Assembly: GCF_013423785.1 (NCBI RefSeq)
Contig: NZ_CP058952.1
Location: forward strand, 2,631,665 to 2,695,664
Direction: 5' to 3'
Length of the DNA: 64,000 nucleotides
Origin: Chitinibacter fontanus
GTDB taxonomy: Bacteria; Pseudomonadota; Gammaproteobacteria; Burkholderiales; Chitinibacteraceae
The notes below the pieces were generated by a model. The model worked only from the letters and a program-made list of their open reading frames with translations. It was not told where the DNA came from and made no database searches. Both the position numbers and the translations under genes were made by a program. How positions within the stretch are numbered: position 1 is the first letter of the stretch; each line of letters opens with the position of its first letter. This document shows positions 40,062 to 48,645 of the stretch, piece after piece.

Positions 40062-41495
40062 ATGGGTATGACGTTTGCAACGCTTGGCCTTGCGCCTGAA
40101 GTTCAAAAGGCAGTTGCCGAGCAGGGCTATGAAACCCCGACCGCGATCCAGTCACAAGCTATTCCGGTTATCCTCACCGGACAAGATGTATTAGGTGCAG
40201 CACAAACCGGTACCGGCAAAACCGCTGCGTTTACTTTGCCGATTCTGACCAAAATTATCCGCCACGCTAGCACGAGCGTATCGCCAGCGCGCCACCCGAT
40301 TCGCGTGCTGATTTTGGCGCCAACGCGTGAACTAGTCGATCAGGTCTACGATAATGTGGCAACGTATAGTAAATACACTGGCCTGCGTAGCCATGTGGTG
40401 TACGGTGGCGTCGATATCAAGGCGCAAATTCCAGCTTTGCGTAATGGCGTAGAAGTACTAGTCGCCACACCTGGCCGCTTGCTCGATCATATTCAGCAAA
40501 AAAATATCAATTTATCGCAAGTTGAGATTTTGGTGCTCGACGAAGCCGATCGCATGCTTGATATGGGCTTTATTCTCGACATCCGCGAAATTTTCAAACT
40601 GTGTACCAATCGCAAACAAACGCTGCTGTTCTCGGCCACGTTTGCACCGGAAATCGTCAAGCTCAGCAATGAGTTTATGAATAACCCGGTCAAAATCGAA
40701 GTCGCCCGCCAGAATTCGGCCAATGAATCCGTCAAACAAGAGCTGCATCCGGTGGAAACCGGCCGCAAACGTGCCTTGCTAGCCCATTTGATTCGCGTGC
40801 ACGATATGAGCCAAGTGATCGTGTTTTGCCGCACCAAAATTGGCGCCGAGCAAGTGTCACGCGATTTAAAACGCGCTGGCTTTAATTGCGAGGCGATTCA
40901 TGGTGATCGCGATCAAAAAGCCCGTACCGAGGCACTCAATAAATTCAAAGCGGGTGAAACCAAAGTCTTGGTCGCTACCGATGTGGCGGCGCGTGGTCTG
41001 GATGTGACCGATTTGCCATTTGTGGTGAATTTCGAGTTGCCAACCAATCCTGAAGACTACGTGCATCGCATTGGCCGTACTGGGCGTGCTGGCGCTACAG
41101 GCATTGCGATTTCACTGGTCGCTCCTGAAGAAGACAAAGCCTACAACGGTATCAAAGCTTTGCTTAAGCGCGACCTGCCCTTGATTCCGGTGCCAGGTTT
41201 CTCGCCAGGTACGATCCAGATTATTGACGAGCGCGAATCGACGCGCGAGCGTATTGGTTCAGATCGTGGTGAGCGCGGTACTAGCCGCAATGGCCGTGGT
41301 GAGCGCGATCGTTTTGGCAAACGCGACGCAGGCGTTCGTGAAAGCGCGCCAACGGGTGATCGTATGCCATCGCGTGCTGCCCGCGATGCAATGGATATCC
41401 CTGCGTTTCCTAGTGATCTACCGAAACTACCAAAACGCGCTCCGCAAATTGCCGCGTTATTCTTGCCTAAGCGCGCGCCGCTCACTCAAGAGTAA
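40062..41495 (+). CDS. rhlE: DEAD-box ATP-dependent RNA helicase, RhlE type
   Basis: A 477-residue helicase with every core motif: Q motif (FATLGLAPEVQKAVAEQGYETPTAIQ, giving F and Q), I AQTGTGKT, Ia PTRELV, Ib TPGRLLD, II DEAD, III SAT, V VATDVAARGLD and VI HRIGRTGRAG. The C-terminal ~100 residues are Arg/Gly-rich (GERGTSRNGRGERDRFGKR), an RNA-binding tail of the RhlE/CsdA kind. It remodels RNA in ribosome assembly or decay. ATG 40062 has GGAG six bases upstream. A terminator follows directly. Confidence 0.92.
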   Translation: MGMTFATLGLAPEVQKAVAEQGYETPTAIQSQAIPVILTGQDVLGAAQTGTGKTAAFTLPILTKIIRHASTSVSPARHPIRVLILAPTRELVDQVYDNVATYSKYTGLRSHVVYGGVDIKAQIPALRNGVEVLVATPGRLLDHIQQKNINLSQVEILVLDEADRMLDMGFILDIREIFKLCTNRKQTLLFSATFAPEIVKLSNEFMNNPVKIEVARQNSANESVKQELHPVETGRKRALLAHLIRVHDMSQVIVFCRTKIGAEQVSRDLKRAGFNCEAIHGDRDQKARTEALNKFKAGETKVLVATDVAARGLDVTDLPFVVNFELPTNPEDYVHRIGRTGRAGATGIAISLVAPEEDKAYNGIKALLKRDLPLIPVPGFSPGTIQIIDERESTRERIGSDRGERGTSRNGRGERDRFGKRDAGVRESAPTGDRMPSRAARDAMDIPAFPSDLPKLPKRAPQIAALFLPKRAPLTQE

Positions 41496-41500
41496 ACAAT

Positions 41501-41526
41501 AAAAAAGGGCCGTAAGGCCCTTTTTT
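41501..41526. terminator. Bidirectional terminator after rhlE
   Basis: AAAAAAGGGCC (41501-41511), loop GTAA, GGCCCTTTTTT (41516-41526): a perfect stem with A and T runs, serving rhlE and the convergent MipA-type gene. Confidence 0.9.
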
Positions 41527-41558
41527 AATGCCTAAACAACCGGCGTTTCCCGCGCAAG

Positions 41559-42371
41559 CTACCAGAGATAGCCCAGACCAAGACCCGCATAGAACTCGCC
41601 ATTGTGTTGTACCAGCGGGCTGTTTTTAATCCCGCTAGCGTAAAACTCGTAATTGACTGCGGCCATGCCGATCCAGTCTTTATTAAAGCGATAGCTGGCG
41701 ATTAATGCCGCCATTGGCGAGACCGTAGTGCCGGTATTCCATGCCGGCCGAGTGGCGGTCGCTTCGCTACTGGATACGCCGCCGAAATAGTAATTAGCCA
41801 TATTTTCACTACGCACCATCACACCAGCGCCCGGCATGATCAGCCAATTGTCTTTGACGATGGGAAAGTCGGCCCAAAACAAGGCTTCCTGTCCCTTGCT
41901 GGTGCCTGTGAGATCGCTGGATGCGCGTACTGTGATTAGCGCGTAAGGTGTGACTAGATTGGCACCAACTCCGCCTTCAAGTTGCCATTTGCGTTTTTGC
42001 ATGCCTACGAATGCGGGCGTTTCAGTAGGATCAAGGTTGCCAAAACGAACCCGGCCATATAAATACGCCGCCAGATCGCCTTCTTTGTAAACGTAATAGC
42101 GTGCGCGATCCCCCAAATACATCAGGCGATCACCAAAATATATTCCACCTGGAATGACGTAATGCGAATTGTCTTGCGCTGCGTAGCGGGCTTTGCCACC
42201 CAGCACTACGCCGCCAAGCACCAGCCCTTTAGGCACCGGGCTGGTGGGGGAGCCATTCGAGAGTGAATCCAGAGCGCCAAAATCAATTTCTGCCTTGGTA
42301 GGTATTGCCGTCAATGCTGCGGTTAGCATGGAGGCTATAGCAATACCCTTGGGTGTATTGATACGGCTCAT
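41559..42371 (-). CDS. MipA/OmpV-family outer-membrane protein
   Basis: A 270-residue protein with a signal peptide (IAIASMLTAALTAIPTKA) and a beta-barrel body with alternating aromatic strands, ending in the outer-membrane signature aromatic residue (LGLGYLW). Blocks such as GGVVLGGKARYAAQDNSHYV and LYGRVRFGNLD fit MipA/OmpV scaffolds and channel-like proteins. In E. coli MipA links MltA and PBP1B; OmpV-type relatives have other roles, so the function here is open. ATG 42371 is chosen because it starts a good signal peptide; the longer frame does not. Confidence 0.8.
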   Translation of the reverse strand: MSRINTPKGIAIASMLTAALTAIPTKAEIDFGALDSLSNGSPTSPVPKGLVLGGVVLGGKARYAAQDNSHYVIPGGIYFGDRLMYLGDRARYYVYKEGDLAAYLYGRVRFGNLDPTETPAFVGMQKRKWQLEGGVGANLVTPYALITVRASSDLTGTSKGQEALFWADFPIVKDNWLIMPGAGVMVRSENMANYYFGGVSSSEATATRPAWNTGTTVSPMAALIASYRFNKDWIGMAAVNYEFYASGIKNSPLVQHNGEFYAGLGLGYLW

Positions 42372-42476
42372 TCTGTGTATCCCTGTGCTTGGATTGATGT
42401 CTTGATTGTAACAAATGGCGCTAGCGGCACAGCGGGCGGTTGCCACAGCGCGCCGCTAAAGAGACAGCCGAAGGCG

Positions 42477-42791
42477 TTATTCTGCTGCGATCAAGCGCAC
42501 AGCCAGTGGGGGCGCGCCATTGGCGATTGGAAATAGCCGATCAATATTGGGGTGATTGCCAGGGTTTTTTTCAGCATCCAGCGTGTGTTCGGCGTAGATG
42601 CGCAAACCTTTTTGCGCTGCGATATCGCTGATAGCGCCAAATTCTTGATACAGCGCGTGATACACGCGCACGCTACCCGCTTGTCCTGGCTTGTTGTCAA
42701 TCCGCGCAACAATTTCATCGCCGTTGAGTAATTCGATGGCGCTTAAATGTTCAACAGTCGGCAGTGTGGCGAGTTGTTCGGCAAAATTCAT
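42477..42791 (-). CDS. DUF2322 family protein
   Basis: A 104-residue soluble protein (ELLNGDEIVARIDNKPGQAGS, then YHALYQEFGAISDIAAQKGL and EHTLDAEKNPGNHPNIDRL) matching the DUF2322 family of short proteobacterial proteins. Function unknown. It is a lone gene, divergent from the EF-hand protein gene, with AAGGTGTC before the ATG. Confidence 0.78.
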   Translation of the reverse strand: MNFAEQLATLPTVEHLSAIELLNGDEIVARIDNKPGQAGSVRVYHALYQEFGAISDIAAQKGLRIYAEHTLDAEKNPGNHPNIDRLFPIANGAPPLAVRLIAAE

Positions 42792-42871
42792 GGTGACACC
42801 TTGTCAACGAGTGGAATGGGTCAGGCGTTATAGCATACAAGCGCGCTGTGCGCTCAATCGGAGAAAAAATC

Positions 42872-43156
42872 ATGATTCGTGCATTCAAAGTGTTGTGTAT
42901 GACGGCTGCTTTGACCGCAGCTTCGTTGGCGATGGCCGAGCCTGGCCAAGGCCCCGGTCATGAAGGAATGCCTAAAGGTGATGTGAGCAAGGCAGACTTT
43001 CTAAAGCATATGGAAACGCGCTTTGACAAAATGGATACCAATAAAGATGGTGTTTTGTCAGAAGCCGAACGCAAGGCTGCACATGAGCAAATGCGCGCTA
43101 AACGTGAAGAGTTTCGTAAAGATCGAATGGGCCGTAAAGCCAGCGGTGTGAACTAA
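42872..43156 (+). CDS. Small secreted EF-hand protein
   Basis: A 94-residue exported protein. The signal peptide (VLCMTAALTAASLAMA) is followed by a Gly/Pro-rich linker and one canonical EF-hand loop DTNKDGVLSEAE, which has Asp, Asn, Asp and Glu at the calcium-ligand positions. A basic helical tail (AKREEFRKDRMGRK) follows. It probably binds calcium in the periplasm; the target is unknown. ATG 42872 has GGAG seven bases upstream; an ATG eight codons earlier lacks this. Confidence 0.82.
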   Translation: MIRAFKVLCMTAALTAASLAMAEPGQGPGHEGMPKGDVSKADFLKHMETRFDKMDTNKDGVLSEAERKAAHEQMRAKREEFRKDRMGRKASGVN

Positions 43157-43166
43157 GCGAGCATCG

Positions 43167-43202
43167 GCAATAAAAAAGCGGCGCAAGCCGCTTTTTTATT
43201 GC
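43167..43202. terminator. Bidirectional terminator after EF-hand gene
   Basis: GCAATAAAAAAGCGGC (43167-43182), loop GCAA, then GCCGCTTTTTTATTGC (43187-43202): a perfect 16-base stem containing A6/T6 tracts. Confidence 0.9.
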
Positions 43203-43233
43203 TACCAAACAGCGGCGTATTCCGATTATCGGA

Positions 43234-44181
43234 TTAGGCGCGAGCCACATCTCCCCAAATTTGGTCTAGTGGTAACTGGCCCGCGATAATGCGGCTGTCG
43301 AGCAGATTGATGACCGAGCAATCAAATTCGGCGCTGTTGCGCAGTACCGGTTTTGGCAGGAGTTGGTCGTTCTCATTAAAAAGTGATAGTACCAGCGGCG
43401 TACTGTCGAGTTTGCCGCGCTGCACGACTACCGCGGTTTCACCATTAATTAAATGTACGACACTGCCGGGGGGGTAGAGTCCCAGGGTGGAAATAAACAG
43501 CTGCGCCAATTTTTGATCTAAGCTGCCCGCATCACTATTGAGCGCACTAAACATCGCGGCATCGGCCAGTTGGCGCCGACGGTAGCCTCGGTTGGACAGC
43601 ATGGCGCAATAGCGGTCGGCCAGACTCAAAAGCCGCGCTTCAAATAAAATCTCGCTGCCTTTCAGCTTGCGTGGGTAGCCGCTACCATCAGGCGCTTCGT
43701 GGTGTTGTTCAACACAATCGAGCCAGTGAATATCAGACACGCCCAGCATGCGCAGTTGATCGCGACCAATTTGTGGGTGAGCTTGCATTTGTGCGCGTTG
43801 TTCGTTGCTTAACGGGCCTTCCTGCGCCGCCAAAAGGCTTTCTAGCGCATGCATGCCGATATTCATGGTTAATGCGGCGGCAATCACCGAGGCGCGCTGG
43901 ATTGTGTTTTGCCCTAGATTGATCAGGCTTAATTCGGCCACGATGGCCACATCCACCGCATGGCGAATCGGATACGGCGTTTCGATTTCAAGCAAAATGG
44001 TACCCAAAGCCACTTCGGCCGACTGCTGGCAGGCTAGCTGAATCATCTGAACCATTGCATTCACTGAGGCAGGGAAGTTTTCCGCAGCCAGCGGGTCGCG
44101 CAATAATTGCTCCAGATCCAGCCGTGCTTGCCGAATCAGTTGCAAAGAAGATGGAGATGAAGTGGACATAGTTGAGTGCAT
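43234..44181 (-). CDS. Degenerate HD-GYP domain protein
   Basis: A 315-residue protein with an HD-GYP-like core. Later parts of the signature are present: AHPQIGRDQLRML, VEQHHEAPDGSGYP and ARLLSLADRYCAMLSNRGYR. The catalytic His-Asp doublet position reads AALTMNIGMHAL, with Asn in place of Asp, and the DG-type flank is missing. Cyclic-di-GMP phosphodiesterase activity is therefore doubtful, and it may act as a sensor or scaffold. The C-terminal ~80 residues (VVHLINGETAVVVQRG) form a small beta domain common after HD-GYP modules. The start could be ATG 44181 or 44169; neither has a good ribosome site. Confidence 0.78.
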   Translation of the reverse strand: MHSTMSTSSPSSLQLIRQARLDLEQLLRDPLAAENFPASVNAMVQMIQLACQQSAEVALGTILLEIETPYPIRHAVDVAIVAELSLINLGQNTIQRASVIAAALTMNIGMHALESLLAAQEGPLSNEQRAQMQAHPQIGRDQLRMLGVSDIHWLDCVEQHHEAPDGSGYPRKLKGSEILFEARLLSLADRYCAMLSNRGYRRRQLADAAMFSALNSDAGSLDQKLAQLFISTLGLYPPGSVVHLINGETAVVVQRGKLDSTPLVLSLFNENDQLLPKPVLRNSAEFDCSVINLLDSRIIAGQLPLDQIWGDVARA

Positions 44182-44214
44182 GCAATCAGATTGGCTATAT
44201 TAGCCCATAACATG

Positions 44215-44246
44215 TAAAAACAGCGTGAGTATGTACCCACGCTGTT
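44215..44246 (-). terminator. Terminator of the isc operon
   Basis: AACAGCGTG (44219-44227) and CACGCTGTT (44238-44246) form a perfect 9-base stem with a 10-base loop. On the minus strand it is followed by TTTTT before AC, 36 bases after the iscX stop codon. Confidence 0.8.
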
Positions 44247-44282
44247 ACAAAATATGCCATTTCGATGCAGAACGGAATACAG

Positions 44283-44477
44283 TTATTCCGCTTCATCCAT
44301 CCAAGTCATTTGAATCGCTTCCAAGATTTTCTCGCCACAATGCTTGGGATCATCGTCAAAACCTTCGAGCGCCAATACCCAGTCGCGCAAATCGGTAAAG
44401 CGAATCGTCTTTGGATCAACGTCGGGATATTTATCGGCTAATTCAATCGCGATATCGCGGGTGTCGGTCCATTTCAT
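44283..44477 (-). CDS. iscX: Fe-S cluster assembly protein IscX (YfhJ)
   Basis: A 64-residue acidic protein ([21 protein letters not shown], then [17 protein letters not shown]) of full family length. IscX binds IscS and iron and modulates cluster assembly. It is the last gene of the ISC operon, with AGGAG upstream and a terminator downstream. Confidence 0.95.
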   Translation of the reverse strand: MKWTDTRDIAIELADKYPDVDPKTIRFTDLRDWVLALEGFDDDPKHCGEKILEAIQMTWMDEAE

Positions 44478-44543
44478 CTTTATACTCCTGCTATGTATTG
44501 CTTGATGAGCAAGTGGAGCTATGTTCTAGCTGGTTATACCCGA

Positions 44544-44882
44544 TTAATGATGTTCACGAGCGTGATTGATGGTGTATTTTGGTAGCTCAACCACCAAATC
44601 GGTATCGGCCACTTCGGCCTGACACGACAGGCGCGAGCAGGCTTCTAGGCCCCACGCTTTATCAAGCTGGTCTTCTTCGAGCTCGTCGGCTTCATTCAGA
44701 CTATTAAAACCTTCGCGTACCAGCACATGACAAGTGGTACAGGCGCACGATTTTTCGCAGGCGTGTTCGATTTCGATGTCATTGGCCAGCAGCGCATCAC
44801 AGATGGTAGTGCCCGGTTCGACTTCGAGCACGGCGCCATCGGGGCAGAGCGAAGCATGCGGCAGAATAATAATTTGGGTCAT
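44544..44882 (-). CDS. fdx: ISC-system [2Fe-2S] ferredoxin
   Basis: A 112-residue adrenodoxin-type ferredoxin. Cluster ligands are in CEKSCACTTCHVLV plus a downstream Cys in ACSRLSCQAEV. It donates electrons for Fe-S cluster assembly on IscU. It lies between hscA and iscX, with a purine-rich AAGAGA ribosome site. Confidence 0.96.
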   Translation of the reverse strand: MTQIIILPHASLCPDGAVLEVEPGTTICDALLANDIEIEHACEKSCACTTCHVLVREGFNSLNEADELEEDQLDKAWGLEACSRLSCQAEVADTDLVVELPKYTINHAREHH

Positions 44883-44907
44883 GGCTAATCTCTTTTATCA
44901 ATCGCGC

Positions 44908-46764
44908 TTAAATATCGGAAATCTTGTGGCCAGCCAGGCCGCGTTTTACGGCCGCATCCATCCGGCGGCTGGCAAACTCGCCGGTGGCGGCATTGAGCTG
45001 TTCGGTGGCGGCAATAATGGCATCGGCTTGCGCTGCGGCACTTGCCGCTTGCACGGCCGCAATCGCGGCATCAATACTGGCGCGCTCGCCGGCGTTAATC
45101 AGATCGCCATCGGTATCGAGTGCGACCAATACCGCAGTGACAATACTTTCAGCTTCAACGCGGGCCTCAGCAAGTTTGCGTGCCTGTACGTCGATTTGCG
45201 CATGCGTCATTGATTCGGTCAGCATGCGGCTGATTTCGTCGTCTGATAGGCCATACGATGGCTTCACCGCAATGCTCGATTCAATCCCCGTCGATTGCTC
45301 GCGCGCTGAAACCGATAGCAGGCCATCGGCATCCACTTGGAAAGTCACGCGAATCCGCGCCGCGCCAGCGACCATAGGCGGAATACCGCGCAACTCAAAA
45401 CGCGCCAAGCTGCGACAATCGCTGACCAATTCACGCTCGCCTTGCAGCACATGAATCGCCATTGCGGTTTGGCCGTCTTTAAACGTTGTAAATTCTTGCG
45501 CGCGTGCGGTTGGGATCGTGCTATTGCGCGGAATGACTTTTTCGACCAAGCCACCCATGGTTTCGAGGCCGAGCGAGAGCGGAATCACATCCAGTAATAG
45601 CCATTCATCGTCGCCCTTATTGCCGGCCAACACATTGGCCTGAATCGCAGCGCCAATCGCGACGACTTTATCGGGGTCGAGGTTGGTCAGTGGCTCTTGG
45701 CCAAATAATTCGCGTACGGCTTTGCGCACGTGGGGCATGCGCGTTGCGCCGCCGACGAGCACGACGCCTTTCACGTCTTCGATCGCCAATTTGGCATCGC
45801 GCAGCGCTTTTTTGACTGGCAACAGCGTTTTGCTGATTTGGTGCGCGGTCATTTTGTGGAATTGCTCGGCGGTCAATTCCAAATCGATCACCGCGCCATC
45901 GGACAGCACAGCGGTGATGCGCGTAGTGTCACGGTCGGTGAGCGACTCTTTCGCTTCACGCGCACGCGTCAGTAACAGGCGCTGATCGTTGGCATTCGGG
46001 CCATGAATATCGGCTTGCTCCAAAATCCAGCAGTAAATACGGTGGTCGAAATCGTCGCCGCCCAGTTGCGAATCGCCGGAAGTCGCACGTACTTCAAACA
46101 CGCCGCGCGTTAGCTCCAGAATCGACACATCAAACGTGCCGCCGCCCAAGTCGTAAATCACATATGTGCCTTCGGCTGCGTTATCGAGGCCATACGCAAT
46201 CGCAGCCGCGGTCGGCTCGTTCAATAGGCGCAAGACGTTCAAACCTGCGAGTTTGGCCGCGTCTTTGGTCGCTTGGCGCTGTGCGTCGTCGAAGTAGGCG
46301 GGTACGGTAATCACTGCGCCAACTAGCTCGCCGCCAAGGCTTTCTTCTGCACGCGTTTTGAGGGTTTTTAAAATTTCGCTGGAGACTTCAACCGGGCTTT
46401 TCACGCCTGCACGCGTCACCAGTTTGAGCATGCCCGGCTCGTCAACAAAGCGATACGGCGTCGCCAAATCGGCGATGTCATTAATGCCGCGCCCCATAAA
46501 GCGTTTGACCGACACCAAGGTATTGCTTGGGTCTTCGTTTTGCTTTGCTTGCGCGGCGTGGCCAATGAGTAATTGCTCATCCTTGCCGTAATGCACCACC
46601 GACGGTAACAGTGTGCGGCCATCGTGATCAGGCAGGCAGACTGCGCTACCGCTTTTGACGGTAGCCACCAAGGAGTTGGTCGTACCCAAATCGATACCGA
46701 CCGCGAGGCGGTGTTGGTGAGGGGCCGCTGACAGGCCGGGTTCGGCAATTTGCAACAAAGCCAT
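44908..46764 (-). CDS. hscA: Fe-S assembly chaperone HscA (Hsp70 family)
   Basis: A 618-residue specialised DnaK-type chaperone. It has ATPase motifs [25 protein letters not shown] and [14 protein letters not shown], and the substrate-binding domain begins near [14 protein letters not shown]. HscA with HscB binds the LPPVK motif of IscU and drives cluster transfer. AGGA precedes the ATG. The 195-base gap to hscB contains two inverted repeats, unusual inside a compact isc operon. Confidence 0.96.
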   Translation of the reverse strand: MALLQIAEPGLSAAPHQHRLAVGIDLGTTNSLVATVKSGSAVCLPDHDGRTLLPSVVHYGKDEQLLIGHAAQAKQNEDPSNTLVSVKRFMGRGINDIADLATPYRFVDEPGMLKLVTRAGVKSPVEVSSEILKTLKTRAEESLGGELVGAVITVPAYFDDAQRQATKDAAKLAGLNVLRLLNEPTAAAIAYGLDNAAEGTYVIYDLGGGTFDVSILELTRGVFEVRATSGDSQLGGDDFDHRIYCWILEQADIHGPNANDQRLLLTRAREAKESLTDRDTTRITAVLSDGAVIDLELTAEQFHKMTAHQISKTLLPVKKALRDAKLAIEDVKGVVLVGGATRMPHVRKAVRELFGQEPLTNLDPDKVVAIGAAIQANVLAGNKGDDEWLLLDVIPLSLGLETMGGLVEKVIPRNSTIPTARAQEFTTFKDGQTAMAIHVLQGERELVSDCRSLARFELRGIPPMVAGAARIRVTFQVDADGLLSVSAREQSTGIESSIAVKPSYGLSDDEISRMLTESMTHAQIDVQARKLAEARVEAESIVTAVLVALDTDGDLINAGERASIDAAIAAVQAASAAAQADAIIAATEQLNAATGEFASRRMDAAVKRGLAGHKISDI

Positions 46765-46802
46765 TGGCTTAAATCCTAAAAATCTAATCGATTAAATGTT
46801 TT

Positions 46803-46854
46803 AAGGTATATGCCTGAAGCGCTTTGGGGGAAAGAGATTCAGGGATATACCCTT
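46803..46854. repeat. GGTATA...TATACC palindromic element, hscB-hscA spacer
   Basis: AAGGTATATGCCTGAA (46803-46818) pairs imperfectly with TTCAGGGATATACCCTT (46838-46854). The GGTATAT and ATATACCC ends match the element at 30061-30109. It lies in the leader of hscA within the operon and could act as an RNA processing or attenuation structure. Confidence 0.6.
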
Positions 46855-46868
46855 ATTGCTTAGAAAAT

Positions 46869-46893
46869 GTAGCAAGGTTTACCAGCTTGCTAC
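46869..46893. repeat. Hairpin in hscB-hscA spacer
   Basis: GTAGCAAG (46869-46876) and CTTGCTAC (46886-46893) form a perfect 8-base stem with a 9-base loop. No T run follows, so it is more likely a processing or stabilising structure than a terminator. Confidence 0.5.
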
Positions 46894-46959
46894 AAATACA
46901 ACAGTTTAGTCGTGGGCATGCCGCATTGCGGCTAACCCACCCCATATCCGCATGGGTTT

Positions 46960-47490
46960 TTAATACAAAACGGCCTCAATTGCATCGCCAATTTCTTGGT
47001 CGAGCTTTTCCATAAAGCGTAATTTTCGCACGCTCATTGCCGCATTCGCAAAGTCTTGCTGCGCGTCGATTTGCGTGGCGAGTTTGTCTTCTAAAGCTTG
47101 CATCTCTGCGCGCATTTCACGCGCCAGGTTTTCGAGCGCATCGACGTTTTTGCTTGCTTTTGCATCGCCAATGCTTTCACGCCATTCCATTTGCGCCATC
47201 AGAAAATCCATCGGCATCGACGTATTGGTTTCTTCTTGCGTATCTACGCCTGCCAATTGCAGTAAATAGCGCGCCCGTGGCAGCGCCGATTTCAGGGTTT
47301 GATACGCTTCGTTAATGTGCGTGGCGGCCTGTAGGCTCGCGCGGCGCTCGGCATCAGACGCGGTGGCAAATTTGTCTGGATGATACAAGGCGACTAGCTC
47401 GCGATAGCGGGCGTCGAGCTGTTTGGCATCAACCGCAAATTGGCTAGGCAAACTGAACAAGGTGAAATGCGATTGGCTAAAGTCGATCAT
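46960..47490 (-). CDS. hscB: Fe-S assembly co-chaperone HscB
   Basis: A 176-residue J-domain protein. The J domain (residues ~1-75) has the HPDKF loop in ELVALYHPDKFATASDAERR, and the C-terminal three-helix domain binds IscU (MDFLMAQMEWRESIGDAK). It stimulates HscA ATPase and delivers IscU. It sits between iscA and hscA as in other Proteobacteria. Confidence 0.95.
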   Translation of the reverse strand: MIDFSQSHFTLFSLPSQFAVDAKQLDARYRELVALYHPDKFATASDAERRASLQAATHINEAYQTLKSALPRARYLLQLAGVDTQEETNTSMPMDFLMAQMEWRESIGDAKASKNVDALENLAREMRAEMQALEDKLATQIDAQQDFANAAMSVRKLRFMEKLDQEIGDAIEAVLY

Positions 47491-47539
47491 GAGTGGCCGC
47501 AGGAGGTGAAAATCAAATTAGAAAGGCTAGCCAAGGTGG

Positions 47540-47557
47540 GCGGCAAGTACTTGCCGC
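47540..47557. repeat. Perfect palindrome in iscA-hscB spacer
   Basis: GCGGCAAGTACTTGCCGC is an 18-base perfect palindrome in the 94-base gap between iscA and hscB. It can form a hairpin in the mRNA or bind a dimeric protein. Confidence 0.6.
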
Positions 47558-47584
47558 GACCACATGGGCGCCATCAGGCCACAA

Positions 47585-47908
47585 TTAAACGCCAAAGCTC
47601 TCGCCACAACCACATTCGTTTTTCACGTTCGGGTTGTTGAATTTAAAGCCTTCGTTGAGGCCTTCTTTGGTGTAATCCAGCTCGGTGCCATCCAGATACG
47701 CCAGCGATTTGGCGTCGGTATAAATTTTGGTACCAAAGCTTTCAAACACCAGATCGTCTGCGTTTTCCACATCGACAAACTCGAGCTTATATGCCATGCC
47801 GGAACAGCCTGAGGTTTTAACCGCCAGACGAATACCAAGGCCTTTGCCGCGTTTTTTGATGAAATTAGCAACGTGATTGGCTGCCGCTTCACTTAATGTC
47901 AGTGCCAT
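47585..47908 (-). CDS. iscA: Fe-S cluster assembly protein IscA
   Basis: A 107-residue A-type carrier with the three conserved cysteines ([13 protein letters not shown] and ECGCGESF). It carries iron or Fe-S clusters to targets. ATG 47908 is chosen: GGAG lies just upstream and overlaps an earlier in-frame ATG (47920), which would place the ribosome site inside the gene. Confidence 0.96.
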   Translation of the reverse strand: MALTLSEAAANHVANFIKKRGKGLGIRLAVKTSGCSGMAYKLEFVDVENADDLVFESFGTKIYTDAKSLAYLDGTELDYTKEGLNEGFKFNNPNVKNECGCGESFGV

Positions 47909-47923
47909 TGCTTGCTCCATTGG

Positions 47924-47970
47924 GGTATATTGCTACAGCCATTCTTGCGTATCGGCTGCGGCGCTATACC
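47924..47970. repeat. GGTATA...TATACC palindromic element, iscU-iscA spacer
   Basis: GGTATATTGC near 47924 pairs imperfectly with GCGCTATACC ending 47970, with inner AGCC/GGCT arms. It fills the spacer between iscU and iscA. The ends match those of the elements at 30061-30109 and 46803-46854. Confidence 0.5.
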
Positions 47971-47977
47971 TAGGGAA

Positions 47978-48361
47978 TTATTTGCCGTGCTTTTGCTTGT
48001 AGTCTTCAACCGCTGCTTTGATCGCGTCTTCAGCCAAGATCGAGCAGTGGATTTTTACCGGTGGCAAAGCTAATTCTTCAGCGATTTGGGTATTTTTGAT
48101 CGCCAAAGCTTCGTCCAATGATTTGCCTTTGACCCACTCAGTCACCAGTGAAGATGACGCAATTGCCGAGCCGCAGCCGTAGGTTTTAAATTTGGCGTCG
48201 GTAATCAAGCCGTCTTCGCCGACCTTGATCTGCAATTTCATCACGTCACCACAGGCTGGCGCGCCGACCATGCCGGTACCAACGGTGTCATCACCTTTAT
48301 CAAACGCACCAACGTTGCGTGGGTTTTCGTAGTGGTCGAGTACTTGTTCGCTATATGCCAT
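47978..48361 (-). CDS. iscU: Fe-S cluster scaffold IscU
   Basis: A 127-residue scaffold with ligands GAPACGDVMK, YGCGSAIASSS and the chaperone-binding LPPVKIHCSILAEDA. It assembles clusters with sulfur from IscS. AAGAGG lies upstream of the ATG. A 284-base spacer full of palindromes separates it from iscS. Confidence 0.97.
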   Translation of the reverse strand: MAYSEQVLDHYENPRNVGAFDKGDDTVGTGMVGAPACGDVMKLQIKVGEDGLITDAKFKTYGCGSAIASSSLVTEWVKGKSLDEALAIKNTQIAEELALPPVKIHCSILAEDAIKAAVEDYKQKHGK

Positions 48362-48383
48362 TTCGTGTGCCTCTTAGCTAAAT

Positions 48384-48466
48384 CAAAAGTTCCCCAGCTG
48401 CGTTACTTCGGCTTGCCGTACTCGATGTACTGTCTGCGCCTGAAGTGCCTTGCTGGAAAACTTTTG
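48384..48466. repeat. Long hyphenated palindrome in iscS-iscU spacer
   Basis: The outer arms CAAAAGTTCCCCAGC (48384-48398) and GCTGGAAAACTTTTG (48452-48466) match at 13 of 15 positions. Inside, ACTTCGGC pairs with GCCTGAAGT with a bulge, and GTAC-TCGAT-GTAC forms the tip. The architecture is that of a REP- or MITE-like cruciform element. Confidence 0.65.
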
Positions 48467-48492
48467 AATATTTAAATTCTTTCCAGAATCAA

Positions 48493-48640
48493 ACCACCTT
48501 TAGGGGTGGATCGTTTTTTTCTTGGCAAAAGTCCATGCAAATTGGCGTGGATCGTTATGCCAGACAAGGCGCGGAGCCGCGCCGTTTACTGCTGTAAACA
48601 AGCGGTTTCGCAACGCCGTATGGCGTCACGAGCCGCAGTC
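48493..48640. repeat. Second palindrome-rich block in iscS-iscU spacer
   Basis: Three consecutive hairpins: CCACC with GGTGG (48493-48508), GGCGCGG with CCGCGCC (48568-48583, 2-base loop) and GTTTAC with GTAAAC (48584-48599, loop TGCT). The last two abut exactly. This looks like a second short interspersed palindromic unit placed just after iscS. Confidence 0.55.
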
Positions 48641-48645
48641 AATTT

